From contig JAFUNR010000005.1 in NCBI GenBank assembly GCA_017472965.1, positions 1-64,000 of the forward strand: 64,000 bases of DNA, in the 5' to 3' direction. Each line of letters begins with the position of its first letter. Position 1 is the first letter of the stretch. Of the stretch, positions 34,457 to 41,465 are shown piece after piece. The position numbers and the translations under genes were made by a program. Source of the stretch: Oscillospiraceae bacterium (GTDB lineage Bacteria > Bacillota > Clostridia > Oscillospirales > Ruminococcaceae). Under the pieces are notes generated by a model. It was not told the origin of the DNA. It did no database searches and saw nothing but the letters and a program-made list of their open reading frames with translations.

Positions 34457-36172
34457 ATGATCAACAACGACCCGCGGTTTATCAACAACGGCATCGAGAT
34501 CCCCACTGCCGGCGGCTACGCCGACCAGCCCAGTATCGTAGCTTTATCCGATGGGACCTTTGTGTGCGCCACTACCACCGGCACAGGTGAGGAGGGCGCA
34601 AAGGGCCAGTATGTTTCGGTGATGCGCTCCACCGATGGCGGCAGGAGCTGGAGCGAGGGAACGCTTGTGGAGGACCCCGCGTGGGAATCGGCCTATGCGG
34701 TGCTGGTTGCCGACCGGTTTGACCGCATCTACTGCCTGTACAACTACAATCTGGACCACTACAAAATCAGCGAATTCGACTGTCACCGGCTGGATATGGG
34801 CGGCACCTACTGCATGCGGTACAGCGACGACAAGGGGCTTTCCTGGTCGGAGCGCATCCTTGTGGATGTGGGCATCACCGCACTCGACCGGCAGTATCCG
34901 TATTTCCCCGGCGACGGCAGCAAGCAGTACCGCTTTATGTGGAATGTTGCCCGGCCTTTTATCCACGGGGACGATCTTTACATCATGGTGGGCAAGCCGT
35001 TTCTGGGCATCAAAAAGCTGTACGGCAATCTGGAGACCTCCCGCGGGGTGCTGCTGGTGGCAAGGGGGATCGTGCAGGATCCCCACGCACCGTTTGTCAC
35101 CCTGCCCGAGGGCGGCAGGGAGCTTTTGCCGCGCCCCGGCGACCGCATCACCGAGGAGCACTGCTGCGTGCGGCTTTCGGACGGCACGCTTTTCGTCACC
35201 TCCCGCACCGAAAGCGGATATCCGCTGGTCTTTGTCAGCCACGACGACGGCAGAAGCTTCACCGACGGCTTTCTTCCGCAGCACATCGGCGGGCAGACGG
35301 TAAAGCAGCCGCGGGCGGCAAACTTTCTGTGGAAGCTGAAAAACGGCAGATACCTGTACTGGTTTCACAATGCGGGCAACATGGGGTACGATTTCCGTAT
35401 GCCGGCATGGTGCTGCCCCGCCTTTGAAACAGACACCCCCGCCGGAAAGGAGCTGGTGTACGGCCAGCCGGAGATCCTTTTCTATCACACCGGCGACCGG
35501 CTTTCCATCAGCTATCCCGACCTGATCGAACACGAGGGCCGGCTGCTCATCACCGAAACGCAAAAGCAGGTGGCGCGCATCCACACCGTGAGCCGACGGC
35601 TGCAGGATGCGCTGCTGCATCAGGATACGGTCTGTGCAAGGCTTGCAGGCATTTCCATGGATGAGCTTGCGCACAGCGGTATGCCCGCACAGCAGTATTC
35701 CAAAGTGAACCACAGTGACCGCGAGGAATGGAAAGAGATCCCCGTGGACAGCGGTACCGCATGGCTCGTGGAAGGCTGCTTTGAAAAGAGCGGCAGCGTA
35801 TTCTGTGCATACGACCGGCGAAGAGGCGGCTTCCGGATGAATGTGACCGAAGACGGCACGCTTTGCTGCTTTGCCGCCGGTGAGGCCGCCAACTTTACGC
35901 TGGAAAGCTCCATTCCCGTCTGCGACGGCAAAAAGCACCACATCGCATGGATCACCGATGCCGCAGCCTGCATCAGCTATCTGGTCATCGACGGCATCTT
36001 TGACAACGGCGGCGCTGTGTATGAATGCGGCTGGCGGTTTGTGCCGCGTCAGCTGAGCTGCTTCCGTGCCGTGACGGAGGTACGCTTCGGCAAGGGTGTC
36101 AGCAATGTACGGCTGATCCCGCACGCGATCCTCACCGCAGATGCCATCGGCGACTGGCGGGCAGGGATGTAA
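34457..36172 (+). CDS. Sialidase-like BNR-repeat glycosidase with LamG-like C-terminus
   Basis: A 571-aa protein. Residues ~10-410 form a predicted six-bladed propeller with Asp boxes RSTDGGRSWSEG, YSDDKGLSWSER and SHDDGRSFTDGF, placing it in the exo-alpha-sialidase (GH33-like) group. Arginine-triad assignment needs alignment. Residues ~420-571 look like a concanavalin/LamG-type domain (VDSGTAWLVEGCFEKSGSVF onward). There is no signal peptide, so it would act on imported sialosides or is secreted by another route. The start at 34457 follows GAGGAGGG. Its promoter carries a palindrome. No nan genes are adjacent. Confidence 0.8.
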   Translation: MINNDPRFINNGIEIPTAGGYADQPSIVALSDGTFVCATTTGTGEEGAKGQYVSVMRSTDGGRSWSEGTLVEDPAWESAYAVLVADRFDRIYCLYNYNLDHYKISEFDCHRLDMGGTYCMRYSDDKGLSWSERILVDVGITALDRQYPYFPGDGSKQYRFMWNVARPFIHGDDLYIMVGKPFLGIKKLYGNLETSRGVLLVARGIVQDPHAPFVTLPEGGRELLPRPGDRITEEHCCVRLSDGTLFVTSRTESGYPLVFVSHDDGRSFTDGFLPQHIGGQTVKQPRAANFLWKLKNGRYLYWFHNAGNMGYDFRMPAWCCPAFETDTPAGKELVYGQPEILFYHTGDRLSISYPDLIEHEGRLLITETQKQVARIHTVSRRLQDALLHQDTVCARLAGISMDELAHSGMPAQQYSKVNHSDREEWKEIPVDSGTAWLVEGCFEKSGSVFCAYDRRRGGFRMNVTEDGTLCCFAAGEAANFTLESSIPVCDGKKHHIAWITDAAACISYLVIDGIFDNGGAVYECGWRFVPRQLSCFRAVTEVRFGKGVSNVRLIPHAILTADAIGDWRAGM

Positions 36173-36248
36173 CGGAGCACCCTTCCCATCTGTTCCGGAC
36201 TTTCAAGCGCTGTTTTCTTCAATAAATCCATTTACAAGGAGTATATTT

Positions 36249-36722
36249 ATGTCGATTTTCAACGATCCGAAGTTCAAAAGAATGGTGCTGCAGGCTAAAA
36301 TCGTCAAATGGTGGGGACTTGCCCGCTGCATTTACTGCTGGGCGCTGCTGTTCGGGCCGACGATGCTGTTCACCACGGTCATCAATGCCGGACTGCCGCC
36401 GGTGCTGGTGTGGATATATCTGCTGCTGATGCCGGTGTGCATAGCGGCAGGCGTTGTGGAATGGATCCGCGGTCTGACCACCCTGAATGCGCCCATCCAC
36501 TACCCCGCCAAGCGGTTTGTAAAAAAGCCTACGGAGGACCGGCTGCTGAAGATCTGCGCCGTGCTGGTTGCCAACCGCAAGGATCGCCGCTATCCTGCCG
36601 GCGATTACGATTATCTGCGGCAGGCCAACAGCATGATCAGCCGCGACCCTTCGCTGGTAAGCGCTGAAGCACGGGAATTCTATGTGCTGGTGCTGCGCAC
36701 CTGCAATGTAGCCGGTGTGTAA
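36249..36722 (+). CDS. Small two-TM membrane protein, unknown
   Basis: 157 aa. After a basic start (MSIFNDPKFKRMVLQAKIVK), hydrophobic segments at about residues 24-45 and 50-72 (VWIYLLLMPVCIAAGVVEWI) form a probable hairpin. The C-terminal ~80 residues are soluble and mixed-charge (NRKDRRYPAGDYDYLRQANS). I do not recognise the family. AAGGAG lies 8 bp upstream of the ATG. It is 76 bp after the sialidase-like gene and before a terminator, so it is probably co-transcribed with it. Confidence 0.7.
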   Translation: MSIFNDPKFKRMVLQAKIVKWWGLARCIYCWALLFGPTMLFTTVINAGLPPVLVWIYLLLMPVCIAAGVVEWIRGLTTLNAPIHYPAKRFVKKPTEDRLLKICAVLVANRKDRRYPAGDYDYLRQANSMISRDPSLVSAEAREFYVLVLRTCNVAGV

Positions 36723-36793
36723 AGGCGCACAGCTTTGCAGGCTTTCCTGTACATAAAGCCCGCCTGCCGGAAACCGTTCGCAAAAACATCATG

Positions 36794-36837
36794 AAAAAAC
36801 TGCACTGTGCCGGAAAGCGGCGGACAGTGCAGTTTTT
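36794..36837. terminator. Bidirectional terminator
   Basis: An inverted repeat AAAAAACTGCACTGT...ACAGTGCAGTTTTT with A/T runs on both sides, serving the plus-strand membrane gene and the minus-strand Cof gene. Confidence 0.9.
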
Positions 36838-36846
36838 CATTTTCTT

Positions 36847-37686
36847 TCAGGCATTCAGCACAAAGCGCTCCACCGCAGCAGCCACGCCGTCCTGCTCGTT
36901 GGTCAGGGTGACATGGGCGGCAATCTCCTTTATCTGCGGCACGGCGTTGCCCATGGCCACAGGGAAGCCCACCGCCCGCAGCATGGAAAGATCGTTGAGC
37001 TGATCGCCGCAGGCCATGATCTGCTGCGGCGGGATGCCCAGCCTTGCGCCCAATGCACACAGGGCATCGCCCTTGCCGCCGTCGGCGGCATTGACCTCCA
37101 GATTATGATCGCTGGCGCTGGATAAAATCAGATCGGTACGGTTTTGCAGCGCTTCTATGACCGCAGTGCGCTGCCCAGCTTCGCGGAACATCAGATTCAG
37201 CTTGACGATACAGGCGGCATTGACATCGATCCAGTCGTGCAGTTCCTGCACCGGTCTGCGATTCAGATAGACAAAATCCCGATCCTGCATAAAAGCACGG
37301 ATGTCGGCGATCTGTTCGGCGGGCGTATAGGAATGGCGGCCGCTGTAACATTCCGCCCAGCCGCCGCAGGCAACGGTCAGGTCCGCCACCTCATGGGCGA
37401 TGGCTGCAGGCACAGGGTTATAGACCAGCTCTTCGCCGCTTGCAAGATCATATGCCGCGCCGCCGCCTGAGCTGACGGCATAGCGCACGCCCTCCAGCTG
37501 CAGCACCTCCTGCGGGATGCTGTCCAGCGCACGGCCGCTGCAGGGCACCACAGCGACCCCCGCAGCCGCAGCGGCGGCCAGCGCCTGCCGGTTGCGGGCA
37601 GATACATGCTTTTCGCTGTTCAGCAGCGTACCGTCCAGATCCAGCGCGATCATGCGGATGGGGGTTTTCCTTTGGTGCAGCGACAT
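36847..37686 (-). CDS. Cof-type HAD-IIB phosphatase
   Basis: A 279-aa HAD hydrolase with a C2B cap. Motif I is MIALDLDGTLLNSEK, motif II lies in VVPCSGRAL, the Lys lies in NAADGGKGDAL and motif III is MACGDQLNDLSMLRAVG, followed by VAMGNAVPQIK. Family members dephosphorylate sugar phosphates or flavin precursors; the substrate is not readable here. The start at 37686 (MSLHQRKTP) follows AAGGAAAGG. It has its own promoter and is divergent from degV. Confidence 0.92.
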   Translation of the reverse strand: MSLHQRKTPIRMIALDLDGTLLNSEKHVSARNRQALAAAAAAGVAVVPCSGRALDSIPQEVLQLEGVRYAVSSGGGAAYDLASGEELVYNPVPAAIAHEVADLTVACGGWAECYSGRHSYTPAEQIADIRAFMQDRDFVYLNRRPVQELHDWIDVNAACIVKLNLMFREAGQRTAVIEALQNRTDLILSSASDHNLEVNAADGGKGDALCALGARLGIPPQQIMACGDQLNDLSMLRAVGFPVAMGNAVPQIKEIAAHVTLTNEQDGVAAAVERFVLNA

Positions 37687-37726
37687 AGTCCGATCCTTTC
37701 CTTCTTCAAAGCAGCAATACCACATA

Positions 37727-37755
37727 AGTATAATTTTTTCGCCGAAAAAAGTCAA
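37727..37755 (-). promoter_or_regulatory. Promoter of the Cof-type phosphatase gene
   Basis: TTGACT (37750-37755), 17-bp spacer, TATACT (37727-37732), about 40 bp upstream of the start. Confidence 0.8.
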
Positions 37756-37803
37756 TCACCGGCGCAGAGAAGCGTTTTTTGTACACTGAAAACCGTTTGT
37801 CCA

Positions 37804-37833
37804 TTGACAGAGAGCTTGTATACGCTGTATGAT
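37804..37833 (+). promoter_or_regulatory. Promoter of the DegV gene
   Basis: TTGACA (37804-37809), 18-bp spacer, TATGAT (37828-37833), about 40 bp before the start codon. Confidence 0.8.
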
Positions 37834-37873
37834 AGGTGTGATATCCCGTATTATGAAGAAAAGAGGATCAATC

Positions 37874-38719
37874 ATGAACATCAAGATCACCTCCGACAGC
37901 ACCTGCGATCTTTCCCGCGAGCTGCTGGAGAAATACGACATCACCCTGATGCCGCTGACCGTGGTCAAGGACGGTGTGGAATACAAGGACGGTGTCACCA
38001 TCACCCCCGCCGAGATCTTCGCCCATGTGGCCGCCGGCGGCGCACTGTGCAGCACTGCTGCGCTCAACCCGCAGGATTATGCCGAACTGTTCGGCCGGTA
38101 TGCGGACCGGTACGATGCGGTCATCCATATCAACATCGGTTCGGGCTTCTCCTCCTGCTACCAGAATGCCCGCATTGCCGCCGAGGAATTCGACAATGTG
38201 CGCGTCATCGATTCCAAAAACCTTTCCACCGGTCAGGGTCATGTGGTGCTGGAGGCTGCCCGTATGGCCGCCGAGTACAGCGATCTGGATCAGCTGTGCG
38301 CCGATCTGAACGATCTGACCGACCGTGTGGAGGCCAGCTTTGTGCTCAACCAGCTGGCCTACATGGTCAAGGGCGGGCGCTGCTCTGCTGTTGCCGCGCT
38401 GGGCGCCAACCTGCTGAACCTGAAGCCCTGCATCGAGGTGAAGGATGGCAAGATGTCCGTGGTAAAGAAATACCGCGGCAAATACACCCAGTGTCTGGCA
38501 AGCTATGTGCGTGACCGGCTGGCCGATCGCGATGATATCGTCCGCAACCGGCTTTTCCTGACTTATACGCCGGTGAGTGACGAAAGCCTTGCCGCCGTAA
38601 AGGAGGCCATTGCCGAGCACGGCCATTTTGCCGAGGTGTGCGAGACCACCGCCGGCTGCACCGTATCCTGCCACTGTGGTCCGGATACGCTGGGCGTGCT
38701 GTTTATCCGCAGCAAATAA
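37874..38719 (+). CDS. DegV family fatty-acid-binding protein
   Basis: A 281-aa DegV (FakB-like) protein. FakB proteins present fatty acids to the kinase FakA. It has the N-terminal block ITSDSTCDLSRELLEKYDI, the loop GGALCSTAALNPQDYAELF, INIGSGFSSCYQNARIAAEE and IDSKNLSTGQGHVVLEAA, and ends SCHCGPDTLGVLFI, in which the final Gly/His region lines the lipid pocket. The start at 37874 has AGAGGA upstream. FakA is not in this window. It is followed by a terminator. Confidence 0.95.
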   Translation: MNIKITSDSTCDLSRELLEKYDITLMPLTVVKDGVEYKDGVTITPAEIFAHVAAGGALCSTAALNPQDYAELFGRYADRYDAVIHINIGSGFSSCYQNARIAAEEFDNVRVIDSKNLSTGQGHVVLEAARMAAEYSDLDQLCADLNDLTDRVEASFVLNQLAYMVKGGRCSAVAALGANLLNLKPCIEVKDGKMSVVKKYRGKYTQCLASYVRDRLADRDDIVRNRLFLTYTPVSDESLAAVKEAIAEHGHFAEVCETTAGCTVSCHCGPDTLGVLFIRSK

Positions 38720-38732
38720 ACATTGTTTTTTC

Positions 38733-38766
38733 GATCCGGTACGCTTCGGCGCACCGGATCTTTTCT
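38733..38766 (+). terminator. Terminator after the DegV gene
   Basis: Stem GATCCGGT/ACCGGATC (38733-38740 with 38753-38760) followed by TTTTCTTTT. Confidence 0.9.
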
Positions 38767-38812
38767 TTTCCCCTCCTATTGACCAAATTCTTTTCGGATA
38801 CCGCATCCCCGC

Positions 38813-38842
38813 TTGACTTCCCCGAACGGCGTATGCTATCAT
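38813..38842 (+). promoter_or_regulatory. Intact promoter in front of the MFS remnant
   Basis: TTGACT (38813-38818), 18-bp spacer, TATCAT (38837-38842). It precedes a truncated gene, so it likely still produces a short transcript that reaches the hairpin at 39031-39065. Confidence 0.65.
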
Positions 38843-38877
38843 GGATAAAATCAACAACGGGAAAGGCGGCAGCTGCC

Positions 38878-39102
38878 ATGGCTTTCAGGGACCGTTTTTA
38901 CAATTCGGATTTCGCCCGTGTTTTCCATTTCAGAACAGAGGAAGCCAAGGGCCGTTCGCTGCTGCTGGTCAACAGTCTTCTTGCCAACATCGCCAATGTT
39001 TTTATCTCAAAGCATCAAACACTGTATCAAAAAGGGTGCGCCGCACTGCAAGCGGCACACCCTTTTTCTTTTTACAGGGAAAGAGCCAGATTCATCGCAT
39101 AG
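38878..39102 (+). pseudogene. 5' remnant of an MFS transporter gene
   Basis: The ATG at 38878 opens 74 codons. The first 44 (MAFRDRFYNSDFARVFHFRT, then GRSLLLVNSLLANIANVFIS) look like the start of a major-facilitator transporter of the type whose first TM helix follows a GRSLLL-NSLL block. After codon 44 (39009) the similarity stops. The remaining codons run into the terminator hairpin of the convergent nucleoside phosphorylase and end antisense to it. No downstream transporter fragment was found, so over 90 percent of the gene is missing. A GGAAAGG site and a promoter remain. The alternative is a small membrane peptide, which I consider less likely. Confidence 0.6.
39031..39068. terminator. 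Terminator of the nucleoside phosphorylase gene
   Basis: AAAGGGTG-C-GCCGC pairs with GCGGC-A-CACCCTTT (39031-39044 with 39052-39065). T runs on both strands make it usable in both directions. Confidence 0.88.
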
Positions 39103-39824
39103 CAAAGCACACGGCGGCGCAGCTCCGGTGTCATACGCCATGCCCACCGAGTATCCTCCTCGTGCAGTGGATGTACATCCGACACCATCAGCAGCGTCGC
39201 GGCGCGGATGCCCAGATACCTGCTGACACTCAACACGGCGGAGGTCTCCATATCCACACCGACAGCACCCTTCTGCCGCCAGAGCGCCTCCTTGGCAAAG
39301 GTCTGCCGATAAACGGAATCGGTGGTCACAGTGGATAGCTGTTTTCCCTCCGGCACAAAGGCTGCCGCCTTTTCAAACAGTTGTGTATCCGGCGCAAAGC
39401 TTTCAGTCTGCTCATAATAATGACAGGAGGTCCCCTCCTCTGAAAAAACCTGCGGCGGGATCAGGATATCCCCCACCTGTAGCCGCGCATCATAGCCGCC
39501 ACACATACCGACAGCGATAATGTTTTCGACTCCCATCACCGCAAGGGTCTCCACCGTGTCCACCGCCTGCGGCGCGCCGCGGCCGCCATCCAAAAAACAC
39601 ACCTGTGCCCCTTTGATACTATACAACGGACATTTGTTCAGAAAACGAGGAAAACGCTCGGTAAGCAGCTCGGTTTCATATTCCTGATGCAAATAACCAA
39701 GCCCGCCCATGAACAGAACCACCGCCGTTTTGGGCAGCATCAGTTTTTCACCGTGCAACGCGAACGTCGCTTGTTCCTTTGCAGTGATCACTGCTGCTGT
39801 ATGATCATTGCTGTCATACCACAT
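39072..39824 (-). CDS. Nucleoside phosphorylase (PNP/UDP family)
   Basis: A 250-aa phosphorylase-1 fold protein that should cleave a nucleoside to base and ribose-1-phosphate. Key blocks are ENIIAVGMCGGYDARLQVGD and IPPQVFSEEGTSCHYY, followed by the substrate block VGVDMETSAVLSVSRYLGI (the Met-Glu binds ribose) and LLMVSDVHP. Whether it prefers uridine or purines is unclear. I prefer the ATG at 39824 because GGAAGGAG then has 7-nt spacing; an ATG at 39830 is too close. It is divergent from fucO. Confidence 0.88.
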   Translation of the reverse strand: MWYDSNDHTAAVITAKEQATFALHGEKLMLPKTAVVLFMGGLGYLHQEYETELLTERFPRFLNKCPLYSIKGAQVCFLDGGRGAPQAVDTVETLAVMGVENIIAVGMCGGYDARLQVGDILIPPQVFSEEGTSCHYYEQTESFAPDTQLFEKAAAFVPEGKQLSTVTTDSVYRQTFAKEALWRQKGAVGVDMETSAVLSVSRYLGIRAATLLMVSDVHPLHEEDTRWAWRMTPELRRRVLCYAMNLALSL

Positions 39825-39864
39825 ACACATTCTCCTTCCGTTTTATGCCTTTTGTTTTCAAAAT

Positions 39865-39893
39865 AAAATAGCACAAACAAAACTACCTGTCAA
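39865..39893 (-). promoter_or_regulatory. Promoter of the nucleoside phosphorylase gene
   Basis: TTGACA (39888-39893), 17-bp spacer, TATTTT (39865-39870). Confidence 0.78.
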
Positions 39894-39940
39894 CCGCACA
39901 TGCATCGACTGAAAAAATCATTCAAATCAGCACATTCCCC

Positions 39941-39968
39941 TTTTCATTTCGCAAAAGTATGTTATAAT
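39941..39968 (+). promoter_or_regulatory. Probable promoter of fucO
   Basis: TATAAT at 39963-39968, with a weak -35 TTTTCA at 39941-39946 and a 16-bp spacer. The leader is about 70 bp long. The weak -35 suggests an activator. Confidence 0.5.
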
Positions 39969-40045
39969 AATAACGAAGCCCGAAAGAGCGGCGTTTGCGG
40001 CTCTTCTCCACCCCCATCATTTACACACGAAAGGAAACAACTGTC

Positions 40046-41194
40046 ATGGCCAACAGAATCGTACTGAATCCCGTATCCTACCACGGCAAGGGCGCGCTGG
40101 AGAACATCCTGCCCGAGCTGAATGCCCGCGGCTGCACCAAGGCATTTATCTGCACCGACCCCGATCTGGTAAAATTCGGCGTTGTCGCCAAGGTCACCGG
40201 CCTGCTGGATGCCGCCGGCTTTGCCTATGAGGTTTTCTGCGACGTCAAGCCCAACCCCACCATCGAAAATGTGCAGAGCGGCGTGGCCGCCTTCAAGGCC
40301 TGCGGCGCAGACTGCATCGTCACCATCGGCGGCGGCTCCGCTATGGATACCGCCAAGGCCATCGGCATCATCATCAACAACCCCGAGTTCGCCGATGTGC
40401 GCAGTCTGGAGGGCGTTGCCCCCACCAAGAAGCACGCGGTATTTACCATTGCCGTGCCCACTACCGCCGGCACTGCCGCCGAGGTCACCATCAACTATGT
40501 CATCACCGATGTGGAGAAAAAGCGCAAATTCGTGTGCGTGGATGTGAATGATATCCCCGAGGTCGCCGTTGTTGACCCCGACATGATGGCTACCATGCCC
40601 AAGAGCCTGACCGCCGCCACCGGCATGGATGCACTGACCCACGCCATTGAGGGCTACATCACCAAGGGCGCCAATGCCATCAGCGATATGTTCCATCTGG
40701 AGGCCATCCGCCTGATCAGCGCCAGCCTGCGCGGCGCTGTTGCCAACACGGCCGAAGGCCGCGAGGGCATGGCTCTGGGTCAGTACATCGCCGGCATGGG
40801 CTTCTCCAATGTGGGTCTGGGCGTGGTGCACAGCATGGCACACGGCCTGTCCGCTCTGTATGACACCCCCCACGGCGTGGCTTGTGCCATTCTGCTGCCC
40901 ACCGGTCTGGAGTACAATGCTCCCGTTGCCGGCGAGCGCTACCGCGCCGTTGCCAAGGCCATGGGTGTAGAGGGTACCGACGCCATGACCGATGCCGAGG
41001 CCGCTGCCGCCGCCATCGCCGCCGTCAAGTGCCTGAGCGCCGATGTGGGCATCCCCGCCGATCTGAAGGGCATTCTGAAGGAGGAGGATGTGCAGTTCCT
41101 TTCCGAGAGCGCCTTCGCCGATGCCTGCTGTCCCGGCAACCCCCGCGACACCAGCGTGGAGGAGATCGCCGCCATGTACCGCAGCCTGATGTAA
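40046..41194 (+). CDS. fucO: Lactaldehyde reductase / 1,2-propanediol oxidoreductase (Fe-ADH)
   Basis: An iron-dependent alcohol dehydrogenase, 382 aa, the length of E. coli FucO. The first 200 residues track FucO closely from recall: MANRIVLNPVSYHGKGAL, NNPEFADVRSLEGVAPT, VPTTAGTAAEVTINYVITD and ATGMDALTHAIEGYIT. Metal ligands are an Asp near residue 196 and His in GVVHSMAHGL and DTPHGVACA. It reduces lactaldehyde from fucose or rhamnose breakdown to 1,2-propanediol, regenerating NAD+. Other fuc or rha genes are not adjacent, so it may serve sugars catabolised elsewhere. The start follows GAAAGGA. Confidence 0.9.
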   Translation: MANRIVLNPVSYHGKGALENILPELNARGCTKAFICTDPDLVKFGVVAKVTGLLDAAGFAYEVFCDVKPNPTIENVQSGVAAFKACGADCIVTIGGGSAMDTAKAIGIIINNPEFADVRSLEGVAPTKKHAVFTIAVPTTAGTAAEVTINYVITDVEKKRKFVCVDVNDIPEVAVVDPDMMATMPKSLTAATGMDALTHAIEGYITKGANAISDMFHLEAIRLISASLRGAVANTAEGREGMALGQYIAGMGFSNVGLGVVHSMAHGLSALYDTPHGVACAILLPTGLEYNAPVAGERYRAVAKAMGVEGTDAMTDAEAAAAAIAAVKCLSADVGIPADLKGILKEEDVQFLSESAFADACCPGNPRDTSVEEIAAMYRSLM

Positions 41195-41238
41195 GCTGCT
41201 GTGCTGCAATCAAACGGTACGCTTATCAGCAACGAAGG

Positions 41239-41420
41239 GCGTGTTGCAAAATGAAAATTTTACAACACGCCACACGCGAAATTCCGTTTCGCGTGTAAAT
41301 TCCGCAGGAATTTGCTGCAACATTTGATGATTTTGGCTCTGTAAGAGCCAAAATGGCGGCCACGCCTGGGCCGCCAAATCAAATTTGACGGAGCTGTTGC
41401 AATTTTGCAACAGCTCCGTC
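41239..41420. repeat. Cluster of six tandem inverted repeats after fucO
   Basis: Within 182 bp there are six palindromes: 41239-41270 (GCGTGTTG arms), 41272-41296 (perfect 10-bp ACACGCGAAA), 41297-41313 (AAATTCC/GGAATTT), 41330-41354 (perfect 11-bp ATTTTGGCTCT), 41355-41375 (GGCGGCC/GGCCGCC) and 41387-41420 (perfect 16-bp, core GACGGAGCTGTTGCAA). The last is followed by CTTCTTTT and can terminate fucO. The others are not explained by termination. It fills most of the 271-bp gap between convergent fucO and the GH36 gene. Confidence 0.85.
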
Positions 41421-41465
41421 CTTCTTTTATACGCTTTGCTTTTTCGCTATGCGGCACATACGGCT

